Shown here: positions 38,136 through 45,804 of the stretch, piece by piece | Layout: each line of letters begins with the position of its first letter | How positions within the stretch are numbered: the first letter of the stretch is position 1 | Source of the DNA: Candidatus Latescibacterota bacterium | Lineage (GTDB): Bacteria > JAAXHH01 | Length of the DNA: 64,000 bases | Assembly: GCA_012270975.1 (NCBI GenBank) | Contig: JAAXHH010000090.1 | Location: 1 to 64,000, forward strand | Direction: 5' to 3' | Position numbers and translations under genes: made by a program | Notes under the pieces: generated by a model | The model's input: the letters and a program-made list of their open reading frames with translations, nothing else | The model's database searches: none | Told to the model about the DNA's origin: nothing

Positions 38136-39200
38136 TCAAGTCAGATTGGAGCGCGTGTTGGTCAAGTACCGCAGCGCGGCCGTCAACACTTCGATGGACC
38201 GCAGGTACTCATCCAGCACAATATGTTCCTCCGGCGTGTGGTCCAGGCTGGAGTCGCCCGGTCCGTAGGCGGCGATCGGACACTTCCATGCCGGCCCGAG
38301 GATACACATGTCCGACGTGCCCGTCTTCTTCTTGAAGGTCGGCCGGCCGCCTTCCTGGCGGATGCCCCGTAGCAGCGCCCGGATCAGCGGCGTATTCTTC
38401 GACGCGACCACCCCTTCCAGCCGCTGATCACACGCGATTTCCGAGGGACCCGCCTGTTCCGTCACGAAGCCGATCAGGCCGTCCAGGTCGTAACCGGGCG
38501 GCACGCGCATCGAGAAGTACGCTTCGACGCCCTCGGTCAATCCCTCGTCCGATGTGTTGAATCGCCTCAACTCGAGTCGGGGAGACTCGAATTCGCTTTC
38601 CGTGGTCTGGCCGGCGACGTGCGCTTGCACTGCGTTGTACAGGTCGATCGCCCGTTCGGCGGCGCGCTTGTGGTCGCCCGCGTGATGGGCGTTGGGCTGT
38701 TCGAGGCGGTAGTCGAAACCCACGTGGCCCTTGTATCCGATGGTGACGCTGTCCCAGCCGCTCGGTTCGCCGATGAACACGCAGTCGGGCCGCATGCGGT
38801 CCACCAGGTGGCGGGCACCCTTCGAGGTGGGGCACTCCTCCTCCACGGCGCCGACGACCGTGATCCGGCCGCTGTCGATTTCCGTGAACCGGGACAGGGC
38901 GGAAGCGAAGGCGGCCAGGGGACCCTTGGCGTCCACCGTACCGCGGCCGTACAGCCTGCCCGATTCTTCCCGTACGGGAACTATACCGGGTACCGTATCG
39001 ATGTGCCCGACCAGGGCGATATGCGGTTCACCGCGGCCTGCCTCGCCCACCGCGTTGCCGGCCTCGTCCACGTAGGCGCGGAGCCCTCTTCGGTCCATGG
39101 CTTCCACCAGGAAGGTGACGGCTTCTCTCTCCTGCGTGGAAGGACTATATCGCTCGACCAGGTCCCGCAGCAGCACGATGTCGTCGCGGTCACGGCTCAT
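38136..39200 (-). CDS. lysK: [LysW]-lysine/ornithine hydrolase
   Basis: 354 residues, M20 peptidase family. Metal and catalytic motifs: ALVGHIDTVPG (about 77-87), GRGTVDAKGPLAAF and the Glu pair in AVEEECPTSKG. It releases lysine (or ornithine) from the C-terminal glutamate of LysW in the last step of the carrier pathway. Starts 1 bp after the lysJ stop; last gene of the operon. Confidence 0.93.
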   Translation of the reverse strand: MSRDRDDIVLLRDLVERYSPSTQEREAVTFLVEAMDRRGLRAYVDEAGNAVGEAGRGEPHIALVGHIDTVPGIVPVREESGRLYGRGTVDAKGPLAAFASALSRFTEIDSGRITVVGAVEEECPTSKGARHLVDRMRPDCVFIGEPSGWDSVTIGYKGHVGFDYRLEQPNAHHAGDHKRAAERAIDLYNAVQAHVAGQTTESEFESPRLELRRFNTSDEGLTEGVEAYFSMRVPPGYDLDGLIGFVTEQAGPSEIACDQRLEGVVASKNTPLIRALLRGIRQEGGRPTFKKKTGTSDMCILGPAWKCPIAAYGPGDSSLDHTPEEHIVLDEYLRSIEVLTAALRYLTNTRSNLT

Positions 39201-40370
39201 TTATGCCTCCAGCGATCCCAGCACCGCGCCCACGGCCTCTACGACCTGGTCAATCTCCTCCCTGGAAATCGTCAGGGGCGGGAGGAAGCGAAGCACCGTG
39301 TTGCCCGCGGGAAGGGCCATCACGCCGCGTTCCATGAGTCCGCGGAGGATGGGGGTGACCCGTCCCTTCATCTCGACGCCGATGATCAGGCCCATGCCCC
39401 TGATCTCACGGACGTAGGGCGCGTCCAGGGCCGCGAGGGCATCCCGAAAGTACGCGCCGTTCTCCCGGGCGTTCTCGACGAGTCCTCCCTCCTCCAGCAC
39501 GCGCAGCGTGGCCAGGCCGGCCGCACAGACCACCGGACTTCCGCCGAAGGTGTTGCCGTGGGACATGGCGGGCACGTTCCGGACCGTTTCGGCGCAGAGC
39601 GTCGCGCCCACGGGCAGGCCGCCGGCCATGGCCTTGGCCAGGCAGAGCATGTCTGGCCGAAGATCATAATGCTCGCAGGCGAACAGGGCGCCCGTCCTCC
39701 CGAAGCCGGTCTGCACTTCGTCCACGATGAACAGGGCGCCGCGCTCCCGGCACAGGGCCGCCACGCGCCTCAGATACGCGCCGTCACCGATGCGAACGCC
39801 GCCCTCGCCCTGCACCACCTCCAGGAGCACGGCGGCCGTCCCGTCGCCGATGGATTGCTCCATGGCGGCGGCATCGTTGTACTTCACGTGGGTGAAACCG
39901 GGAACGAGGGGTTCGAAGGGGGCGCGGTACTTGGGATTCCAGGTCGCGCTCAAGGCGCCGAAAGTGCGGCCGTGAAATCCACGCTGGGCCGCGATCACGC
40001 CGGTCCGCCCCGTGGCGACACGGGCGAATTTCAGCGCCGCCTCCACCGCCTCCGTGCCCGAATTGCACAGGAAGAGCCGGTCCAGCCCCTCCGGGGCCAC
40101 CCGGGTCAGGGCCGTGGCCAGTTCCGCCCGGAGGTCGTTGTAGAAGGTGTCCGGACAGATCACGAGCCGCTCCGCCTGCCGCGCGACCGCCTTCGTCACG
40201 GCCGGATGGCAGTGGCCGATGTTGGCCGTGCCGATTCCGCCGATGCAATCAATGTATTCCTTGCCGGCGCTGTCCCAGAGGCGCGCGCCGCTGCCCCGGA
40301 CGATCACCACGTCCCGCTTGGGAAGAATGCCCATCGACGCCTGGTCTTCCATGGCCTGATAGTCTGTCAT
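39201..40370 (-). CDS. lysJ: [LysW]-aminoadipate/glutamate semialdehyde aminotransferase
   Basis: 389 residues, class-III PLP aminotransferase like ArgD. FIVDEVQTGFGRTG holds the cofactor-binding Asp; the Schiff-base lysine is in LCLAKAMAGGLP. It transaminates LysW-bound semialdehyde to LysW-lysine or -ornithine. ATG 40370 is preferred, with GGAG 9 nt upstream, over the TTG five codons earlier. Directly followed by lysK. Confidence 0.92.
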   Translation of the reverse strand: MTDYQAMEDQASMGILPKRDVVIVRGSGARLWDSAGKEYIDCIGGIGTANIGHCHPAVTKAVARQAERLVICPDTFYNDLRAELATALTRVAPEGLDRLFLCNSGTEAVEAALKFARVATGRTGVIAAQRGFHGRTFGALSATWNPKYRAPFEPLVPGFTHVKYNDAAAMEQSIGDGTAAVLLEVVQGEGGVRIGDGAYLRRVAALCRERGALFIVDEVQTGFGRTGALFACEHYDLRPDMLCLAKAMAGGLPVGATLCAETVRNVPAMSHGNTFGGSPVVCAAGLATLRVLEEGGLVENARENGAYFRDALAALDAPYVREIRGMGLIIGVEMKGRVTPILRGLMERGVMALPAGNTVLRFLPPLTISREEIDQVVEAVGAVLGSLEA

Positions 40371-40466
40371 TTGCCCGTGCTCCAATCTTCAATTCCAGTT
40401 CATGCGCCTCGGCGCGTCCTGATCCTGCCCGGGCGGCCATCACTCGAACATCTTCGCGGGTGCCCG

Positions 40467-41264
40467 CTACCCGATCACCGTGCCCGAGCCACGCAAGGCC
40501 GCCGTGACCGGTTCGGGTATTCTGCCGTCTCCCAGAATCACCTGGCCTACGCCGACCTCCAGCGCTTCCTTCGCGCCAAGCAGCTTCTTCTTCATGCGGT
40601 CCCTGGCGTGGGTCGCGATCGCCTCGTCTATTCCGTCCCGGGATATCCGGGGTATCAGGGTGCTCTCGTCGTCCGCATCCTCGAGAAAACCGGGTGTGTT
40701 TGAGAGTATGACCAGCCGTGCCGCGCCCAGGGCGTCGGCGATCACTGCGGCCGCGCGGTCCCCGTCCACGTTGATCACCTCGCCTTCGTAGCTGATGGCG
40801 GGGGGACTGACGACCGGCAGGTACCCCTGGTCGAGGAGCGTGGTCAGGAGCGAAACGTTTGCCTTTTCGATGCGGCCGGTGTAGTCGTCCCGCAGGATCT
40901 TCGTCCTGCCGTCCTCGACGATGCGGATATTGGGTTTTCTCCGGCCCTCGAGCAGCCGGCCGTCCACACCGCTCAGACCGACGGCGTTGACCCCCAGCTG
41001 CTGCAGTTTCTCGACGATGCGGGTGTTGCGTTTTCCGCAGTACACCATGGTAAAGATGTCCAGGGTTTCCGGATCGGTGACCCGGCTCGTGTAGCCCGAC
41101 GGAGACGTGACCATGCGGGGCGGTTTGCCCAGCTGTTCCGATATCTGGTTCAATTCGTCCGACGCGCCGTGCACCAGCACCAACGGTTCCGTCTGCCGGG
41201 CGATGTCTTCCAGGACATAATCCAGGTTGATGCCCCTGCTGCCGCCCGTCTTCACCACGATCAT
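40467..41264 (-). CDS. lysZ: [LysW]-aminoadipate/glutamate kinase
   Basis: 265 residues, amino-acid kinase fold like ArgB. N-terminal IVVKTGGSRGIN, substrate loop VHGASDELNQIS, and VINVDGDRAAAVIADALGA. It phosphorylates the side-chain carboxylate of LysW-bound aminoadipate (or glutamate). Its start abuts the hisS stop with no spacer. Confidence 0.93.
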   Translation of the reverse strand: MIVVKTGGSRGINLDYVLEDIARQTEPLVLVHGASDELNQISEQLGKPPRMVTSPSGYTSRVTDPETLDIFTMVYCGKRNTRIVEKLQQLGVNAVGLSGVDGRLLEGRRKPNIRIVEDGRTKILRDDYTGRIEKANVSLLTTLLDQGYLPVVSPPAISYEGEVINVDGDRAAAVIADALGAARLVILSNTPGFLEDADDESTLIPRISRDGIDEAIATHARDRMKKKLLGAKEALEVGVGQVILGDGRIPEPVTAALRGSGTVIG

Positions 41265-42527
41265 TTACGATGCTCCCTCTTTTACCGCGTCGAGGACTTC
41301 CGACCGGCGTATGGACGCCTGCGTGCTGTCCGCCATGCGCCGCAGCATGACGACGCCGTTCCTCACCTCGTCCTCGCCTATGATCAGGGCGAAGGCGGCG
41401 CCGGTCCGGTCGGCCTGCTTCATCTGGGCCTTCAGGCTGCGGTCCTCCCACAGGGCCGCCGTGCCGACACCGGCCGTTCGAAGCTCCTGGGCCAGGACCA
41501 CGGCGGCTTCCTTGGCCTCGTCTCCGATGTAGGCGACGAATACCGACGGCTTCGGCGTATCCGGGGGTTCGATCCCCTCCTGCTTCATGGTGAGGATGAT
41601 GCGTTCGATGCCGGAGGCGAAGCCGATCGCCGGCGTTTCGGGTCCGCCGACCATTCCGATCAGCCCGTCGTACCTTCCGCCGCCGCATACGGCGTTCTGC
41701 GCGCCGATACCCGCGGCCCAGACCTCGAACACGGTCTTCGTATAGTAATCCAGCCCCCGAACCAGGCGATGATTTACTTCGTACGGCCGGTCCAGGTCGT
41801 CCAGGTAGGATCGCAGCCGCTCGAAGTGGCCGCCGCACTCTTCGCACAGGGAGTCCTGGATTCGCGGCGCGCCTTCCGAGATCGTCCGGCAGGGTTCGTT
41901 CTTGCAGTCCAGCAGCCGGAGCAGATTCTGTCCGTGGCGTCGTGTACAGTCGCCGCAGATCTCGCCCAGGTGCTGCGCGTACCAGGACCTCAGCGTATCG
42001 AGGTATCCCGGCCGGCACACGGGGCAGCCCGTGCTGTTCACCTGGAAGGAGAGTCCGCTGATGCCGATGTCCTCGTAAATCTGCCAGGCCACCTGCATCA
42101 CCTCGAGATCGACGGCCGGGTCCTGGCTGCCCAGCACCTCCACGTCGATCTGGTAGAACTGGCGGTACCGGCCCGCCTGGGGACGTTCGTACCGGAAGGC
42201 CGGGCCGATCGTGAACAACCGCAGGGGCTGGGGTCGGCCGTGGAGCTTGCGCTCGGCGTAGGCCCGGCAGATCCCCGCCGTGAATTCGGGGCGCAGGGTC
42301 ATGCGCTCGTCGCTGCGGTCGAGAAAGGTGTACATCTCCTTCTCCACGATGTCCGTGGACTCGCCGACGCTCCGCTCGAAGAGACCGGCCTGCTCGAATA
42401 CCGGCACGTCGATCTGCTCGTAGCCGTACAGTTCGCAGACCCTCCGCGTCTTCTCGATCACGTGCCGCCAATAGGCCTGGTCCTCCGGCAAGATGTCGTA
42501 GGTGCCCCTGGGGGCCTTGTAGTTCAT
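41265..42527 (-). CDS. hisS: Histidyl-tRNA synthetase
   Basis: 420 residues, class II. Motif 1/2 region with FRYERPQAGRYRQFYQIDVE, HisA loop GLDYYTKTVFEVW, GGGRYDGL, and motif 3 GFASGIERI. The C-terminal anticodon-binding domain is complete. It charges tRNA-His. Unusual place: inside the lys operon, 9 bp after lysY and abutting lysZ, downstream of a His-rich leader peptide. Confidence 0.96.
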   Translation of the reverse strand: MNYKAPRGTYDILPEDQAYWRHVIEKTRRVCELYGYEQIDVPVFEQAGLFERSVGESTDIVEKEMYTFLDRSDERMTLRPEFTAGICRAYAERKLHGRPQPLRLFTIGPAFRYERPQAGRYRQFYQIDVEVLGSQDPAVDLEVMQVAWQIYEDIGISGLSFQVNSTGCPVCRPGYLDTLRSWYAQHLGEICGDCTRRHGQNLLRLLDCKNEPCRTISEGAPRIQDSLCEECGGHFERLRSYLDDLDRPYEVNHRLVRGLDYYTKTVFEVWAAGIGAQNAVCGGGRYDGLIGMVGGPETPAIGFASGIERIILTMKQEGIEPPDTPKPSVFVAYIGDEAKEAAVVLAQELRTAGVGTAALWEDRSLKAQMKQADRTGAAFALIIGEDEVRNGVVMLRRMADSTQASIRRSEVLDAVKEGAS

Positions 42528-42536
42528 TTCTTCTTC

Positions 42537-43580
42537 CTAAACCGGGTGCAGGCCCGGAAACTCCAGGGCCGTCCGCTCGTCCCACCCGTACATGAGGTTG
42601 AGCGCCTGCACGGCCTGCCCGGCGGCGCCCTTGACCAGGTTGTCCAGCGCACCCATGACCACGACACGATCGCTGTGTTCGTCCCGTTCGAACCCGATAT
42701 CGCAGTAGTTGGTGCCCGCGAGGAACTTCGGATCGGGATACCGGAACACGCCCTGGCGTTCCTTGATGATGCGAATGAAGGGTTCCCGGCCGTAGGCCTC
42801 CCGGTAGATGCCCCAGATATCCCTGTCGGACAGGCTGCCGTTTGCAAAAGCGTGCGTGGTCATCAGGATGCCGCGCACCATTTCGATAGCCGTCGCGGAG
42901 AAATGGACCCCCGGCGCCCGACCGCCGAAGGTCAGCTCCTGCACGATCTCCGCCGTGTGGCGATGGCCCGTGGGCTTGAAGGAGCGAACCGCACCGCTGC
43001 GGTCCGGGTGGTGGGTGGACTGGTCGGCCCGGTGTCCCGCCGCGGAGGAACCGATCTTCCCTTCCATGAACAGCCGGTCAGGGTCGACGGCGCCGGCCCT
43101 GACCAGGGGCGCCATCGATAGGATCGCCGTGGCCGCCAGGCACCCGGTACACGCGACGTACTCGGCTTCTCGTATCTCGTCCCGGTACAGTTCGGCCAGG
43201 CCGTACACGAAACGGCCCAGCCATTCCGAGTGCGCGTGTTCGTGTCCGTACCAGGTGGGGTAATCCGCCGGGTTGCGCAGGCGGAAGTCCGCGCTCAGGT
43301 CGATGACGCGGCCCGTCAGGCCTGAGAGGGCGTCCCACTGCTTCATGGCCTCGCCGTGGGGGAGGCACAGGCAAAGCACGTCGCAGGGCTCCAGGTCGGC
43401 CATGGCGCTGAACTTCAGGTCAGTGACCCGGCGCAGGTTGGGATGGGAACGGCCCACGGGCTTGCCGGCCAGCGATTCGGAAGTCACCTGCCGGACCTCG
43501 ATTTCCGGGTGGAACAGCAGCAGACGCAGCAGTTCCCCGCCGCCGTACCCGGACGCGCCTGCGATCGATACCTTGATCAT
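42537..43580 (-). CDS. lysY: [LysW]-aminoadipyl/glutamyl phosphate reductase
   Basis: 347 residues, ArgC-like. NADP loop [18 protein letters not shown], catalytic cysteine in [12 protein letters not shown], later [10 protein letters not shown]. It reduces the LysW-bound acyl phosphate to semialdehyde. ATG 43580 overlaps the upstream ligase stop as ATGA; open frame beyond that is shadow sequence. Confidence 0.93.
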   Translation of the reverse strand: MIKVSIAGASGYGGGELLRLLLFHPEIEVRQVTSESLAGKPVGRSHPNLRRVTDLKFSAMADLEPCDVLCLCLPHGEAMKQWDALSGLTGRVIDLSADFRLRNPADYPTWYGHEHAHSEWLGRFVYGLAELYRDEIREAEYVACTGCLAATAILSMAPLVRAGAVDPDRLFMEGKIGSSAAGHRADQSTHHPDRSGAVRSFKPTGHRHTAEIVQELTFGGRAPGVHFSATAIEMVRGILMTTHAFANGSLSDRDIWGIYREAYGREPFIRIIKERQGVFRYPDPKFLAGTNYCDIGFERDEHSDRVVVMGALDNLVKGAAGQAVQALNLMYGWDERTALEFPGLHPV

Positions 43581-44416
43581 GATCGGGCCACCTTTACCAG
43601 ATAGTCGATGATTCGGCCGGGAATGTCCACGCCCGTCGGTTGTGTGCTGTTCCGGAATTCCATGGTGTAGTTGACCTCGTTGACCAGGATCCCGTCCGGC
43701 GATTCCAGCAGGTCGACGGCCACCACGCCGCCGCCCACCGCTTCCGCGGCGCGGGTGGAGAGTTCTCCCACCTCGCCCTCTACGGGACAATTGGCCGTCG
43801 TCCCGCCCAGGGCGGTGTTGGTCTTCCAGTGGTCCGAGTACCGGTAGACGGCGCAGATGGTCTCGCCGTCTACCACAAAGGACCTGATGTCCCGGCCGGG
43901 CTTTTCGACGTACTCCTGGATGTAGATCACCGAATGCTGAAAGGACCCCAGGGTCTCTTTGTGCTCCAGCACCGCTTCCGCGGCGTGGCGGTCGTTGATC
44001 CGGGCGATCAGGCGGCCCCACGAGCCGATGGGCGGCTTGAGCACGACCGGATAGCCCATGGATTCCATCTCCTCGAGGGCCGCTTCCGCTGTAAAGGCCA
44101 CACGGGCCTTCGGCGTAGGCACCTCGTGGTCCACCAGCGCCATGGTCGTCAGGAACTTGTTCCCGCACACGCGAGCCACCTCGTAGGTGTTGACGGTTTT
44201 GATGCCGCTGGCGTTGAGCATCTTCAGCGAGTTGAGGGCCCTGGAATGGTTGATGCACCGCTCGAGGATGACGTCGTGGTCGTACCGGTGGTTATCCAGG
44301 TCGAAGACGATGCGCCGGTCGTCCATCCGGTCGAAGACGATGCGCCGTTTCGCGGCGGCCTCGAAGAGCATCTTCTGTTCTGTGGAGACGATGGATAGCA
44401 GCATGCCGATCTTCAC
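43577..44416 (-). CDS. lysX: RimK-type ligase LysX joining aminoadipate (or glutamate) to LysW
   Basis: 279 residues, ATP-grasp. It keeps the ATP-binding lysine loop [13 protein letters not shown] and the metal-binding [13 protein letters not shown] followed by [11 protein letters not shown], as in characterised LysX. It links the amino group of alpha-aminoadipate (or glutamate in bifunctional systems) to the C-terminal Glu of LysW. Coupled by ATGA overlaps on both sides. Of the two paralogues, this one looks fully competent. Confidence 0.9.
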   Translation of the reverse strand: MKIGMLLSIVSTEQKMLFEAAAKRRIVFDRMDDRRIVFDLDNHRYDHDVILERCINHSRALNSLKMLNASGIKTVNTYEVARVCGNKFLTTMALVDHEVPTPKARVAFTAEAALEEMESMGYPVVLKPPIGSWGRLIARINDRHAAEAVLEHKETLGSFQHSVIYIQEYVEKPGRDIRSFVVDGETICAVYRYSDHWKTNTALGGTTANCPVEGEVGELSTRAAEAVGGGVVAVDLLESPDGILVNEVNYTMEFRNSTQPTGVDIPGRIIDYLVKVARS

Positions 44417-45267
44417 GAGTTTCGCCCTCCCCGCTCCACCGCGTCCAGCACGTAATCCATGATCTTGCCCGGAATGTTGACCCCCGTGGCGTCCGATGCG
44501 TCGGAAAGGCCGGTCGGCCGCCCCATCTCCTGCACGAACCAGGCGTCCCTGGTGCGGACCAAGTCCACCACCGCGATTCCTCCCCCGATGGACCGGACCG
44601 CGGATACCGCCAGGGCGTTCAATTCCTCCGTGACGGGCTCCTGCTTCATCAGGCCGCCGGCGGCGATGGTCCCGATCCAGTGGTGGGTCAGCACCGATAC
44701 GGCGGCGACCGTCTCGTCGCCGACCACGTACGCCCTTATATCGTGTCCGGGCGCATCGATGTGTTTCTGCATGAAGAAAATGGAATGGTGATAGGCGCCG
44801 AGTATGCGTTTGTGCTCCAGGACCGTGGCCGCCGTGTACTTGTCCCCAATGCGGGAAACCAGTTGATCCTCGGGACCTTCCACGGGTCTCAGAACCACGG
44901 GGTAGCCCAGATCCTCCATGGCTTCGAGGGCCGATTCAGGCGTATAGGCCACGCGCATGTCCGGCGTCGGCACCCCATTCTCCCGCAGGGCCAGGGTCGT
45001 CAGCAACCGGTTCCCGTAGGTCTCCACCACGGACTGCCGGTTCACCGTGGGAATGCCCCAGTAGTCGAACACGGTCAGCGCGTACACGGCCCGGTGGTGA
45101 TCCACGCATCGTTCCAGGACCACGTCGAGATCCATATGCCGGCGGTCCAGTTCGAAAACCTGCCGGGTGTTGTCGATCGTCGTCACGTCGATCCCGCGGC
45201 GGCCCGCCTCGGCGATCAGCCGCTTTTCGTCCTTGCGGACGCGCGACAGCACGATGCCCATTTCCAT
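44413..45267 (-). CDS. Second RimK-type LysX/ArgX paralogue with altered ATP-grasp signatures
   Basis: 284 residues, about the same length and order as its neighbour and clearly homologous. The ATP loop reads [13 protein letters not shown] instead of [10 protein letters not shown], and the metal site reads [12 protein letters not shown] instead of [10 protein letters not shown], so a conserved Asn metal ligand and the Gly-Ser-Trp-Gly loop are replaced. It could be an ArgX-like ligase of different specificity, a regulatory subunit, or a pseudoenzyme. First ligase gene after the attenuator. Confidence 0.75.
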   Translation of the reverse strand: MEMGIVLSRVRKDEKRLIAEAGRRGIDVTTIDNTRQVFELDRRHMDLDVVLERCVDHHRAVYALTVFDYWGIPTVNRQSVVETYGNRLLTTLALRENGVPTPDMRVAYTPESALEAMEDLGYPVVLRPVEGPEDQLVSRIGDKYTAATVLEHKRILGAYHHSIFFMQKHIDAPGHDIRAYVVGDETVAAVSVLTHHWIGTIAAGGLMKQEPVTEELNALAVSAVRSIGGGIAVVDLVRTRDAWFVQEMGRPTGLSDASDATGVNIPGKIMDYVLDAVERGGRNS

Positions 45268-45298
45268 AGATCCTGCACCTTCTTTCCGGTTATGCCAT

Positions 45299-45348
45299 AA
45301 AAAAAGGAGCCGGCCTCTTCGCCCTATCGGAAGAGGAACATGGCTCCT
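45299..45348 (-). terminator. Attenuator-type rho-independent terminator upstream of lysX genes
   Basis: Two-part stem: 45305-45311 with 45342-45348 (7 bp) and 45314-45320 with 45330-45336 (7 bp), 9-nt loop, followed on the minus strand by seven U. It ends about 30 nt before the first ligase start and begins 37 nt after the leader-peptide stop. An alternative GGAAC/GTTCC pairing just upstream would trap part of the stem and could act as antiterminator. Confidence 0.85.
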
Positions 45349-45384
45349 GTCAGTTCCCTTGGCCCGGATATGCCCTGTGGCAGT

Positions 45385-45462
45385 CTAATGCGGGCCGCGA
45401 TGAGCGAACGAACGCAAATCACAATCATGATATCCATGTTTATGTTTTATTCGTTTGCTCAT
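45385..45462 (-). CDS. Leader peptide rich in His, Lys and Arg
   Basis: 25 codons from ATG 45462, with AGGAAAC a few nt upstream. It begins MSKRIKHKHGYH and ends in a His-Arg-Gly-Pro-His tail: five His, three Lys and three Arg in 25 residues. It lies between lysW and the terminator at 45299-45348 and has no other apparent function. This is the arrangement of a transcription-attenuation leader sensing charged tRNA for basic amino acids, matching the operon's products (lysine, perhaps ornithine/arginine) and its hisS gene. Confidence 0.75.
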   Translation of the reverse strand: MSKRIKHKHGYHDCDLRSFAHRGPH

Positions 45463-45506
45463 CGTAGTTTCCTGTACGTTAGCGAAACCGCCGCGCGGCA
45501 GCGGAC

Positions 45507-45671
45507 TCACTCTCCCCAGTCTTCTTCTTCTTCCGGCGCCAGCTCCAGCTCCAGCGGATTGACGCTGATCACCTCGAGCTCCGCGCCGCACTCTTCACAC
45601 GCTATGATTTCGCCTTCCACGACATCATAATCCAAGTCGACCGAGGCGCCACATTCAGGGCAGGCTCCCAT
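45507..45671 (-). CDS. lysW: Amino-group carrier protein LysW
   Basis: 54 residues from ATG 45671. Zinc-ribbon cysteines in GACPECGA and ACEECGAE, an acidic body, and the C-terminal signature EDWGE whose last Glu carries the substrate. It protects and carries aminoadipate (or glutamate) through the LysX-Y-Z-J-K steps. First gene of the operon, about 90 nt after its promoter; the attenuator downstream lets it be made in excess over the enzymes. Confidence 0.96.
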   Translation of the reverse strand: MGACPECGASVDLDYDVVEGEIIACEECGAELEVISVNPLELELAPEEEEDWGE

Positions 45672-45768
45672 GATACCCCCGTTTACGTCAATGCAGCCTT
45701 GGAACGAATCGCTTTCGAAGGTCCTTTCACCCTTCCGGGAAGGTCTTTCTTCCTGTCAGAACGGTCGA

Positions 45769-45796
45769 AATATAGGATACGCATCAACCGTGTCAA
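45769..45796 (-). promoter_or_regulatory. Promoter of the lysW operon
   Basis: Minus-strand TTGACA (45796-45791), a 16-nt spacer and TATATT (45774-45769), between the gyrA stop and lysW. Confidence 0.75.
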
Positions 45797-45804
45797 GCGG
45801 TTTT

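Noticed and set aside
40249-42585. A 778-codon open frame on the minus strand across hisS and lysZ
   Set aside because: It is in another frame of two unmistakable genes and has the arginine/glycine-rich composition of a high-GC shadow.
42537-44258. Fusion of lysX and lysY into one long protein
   Set aside because: The upstream half is out of the lysX frame; lysX stops and lysY starts in a normal ATGA overlap at 43577-43580.
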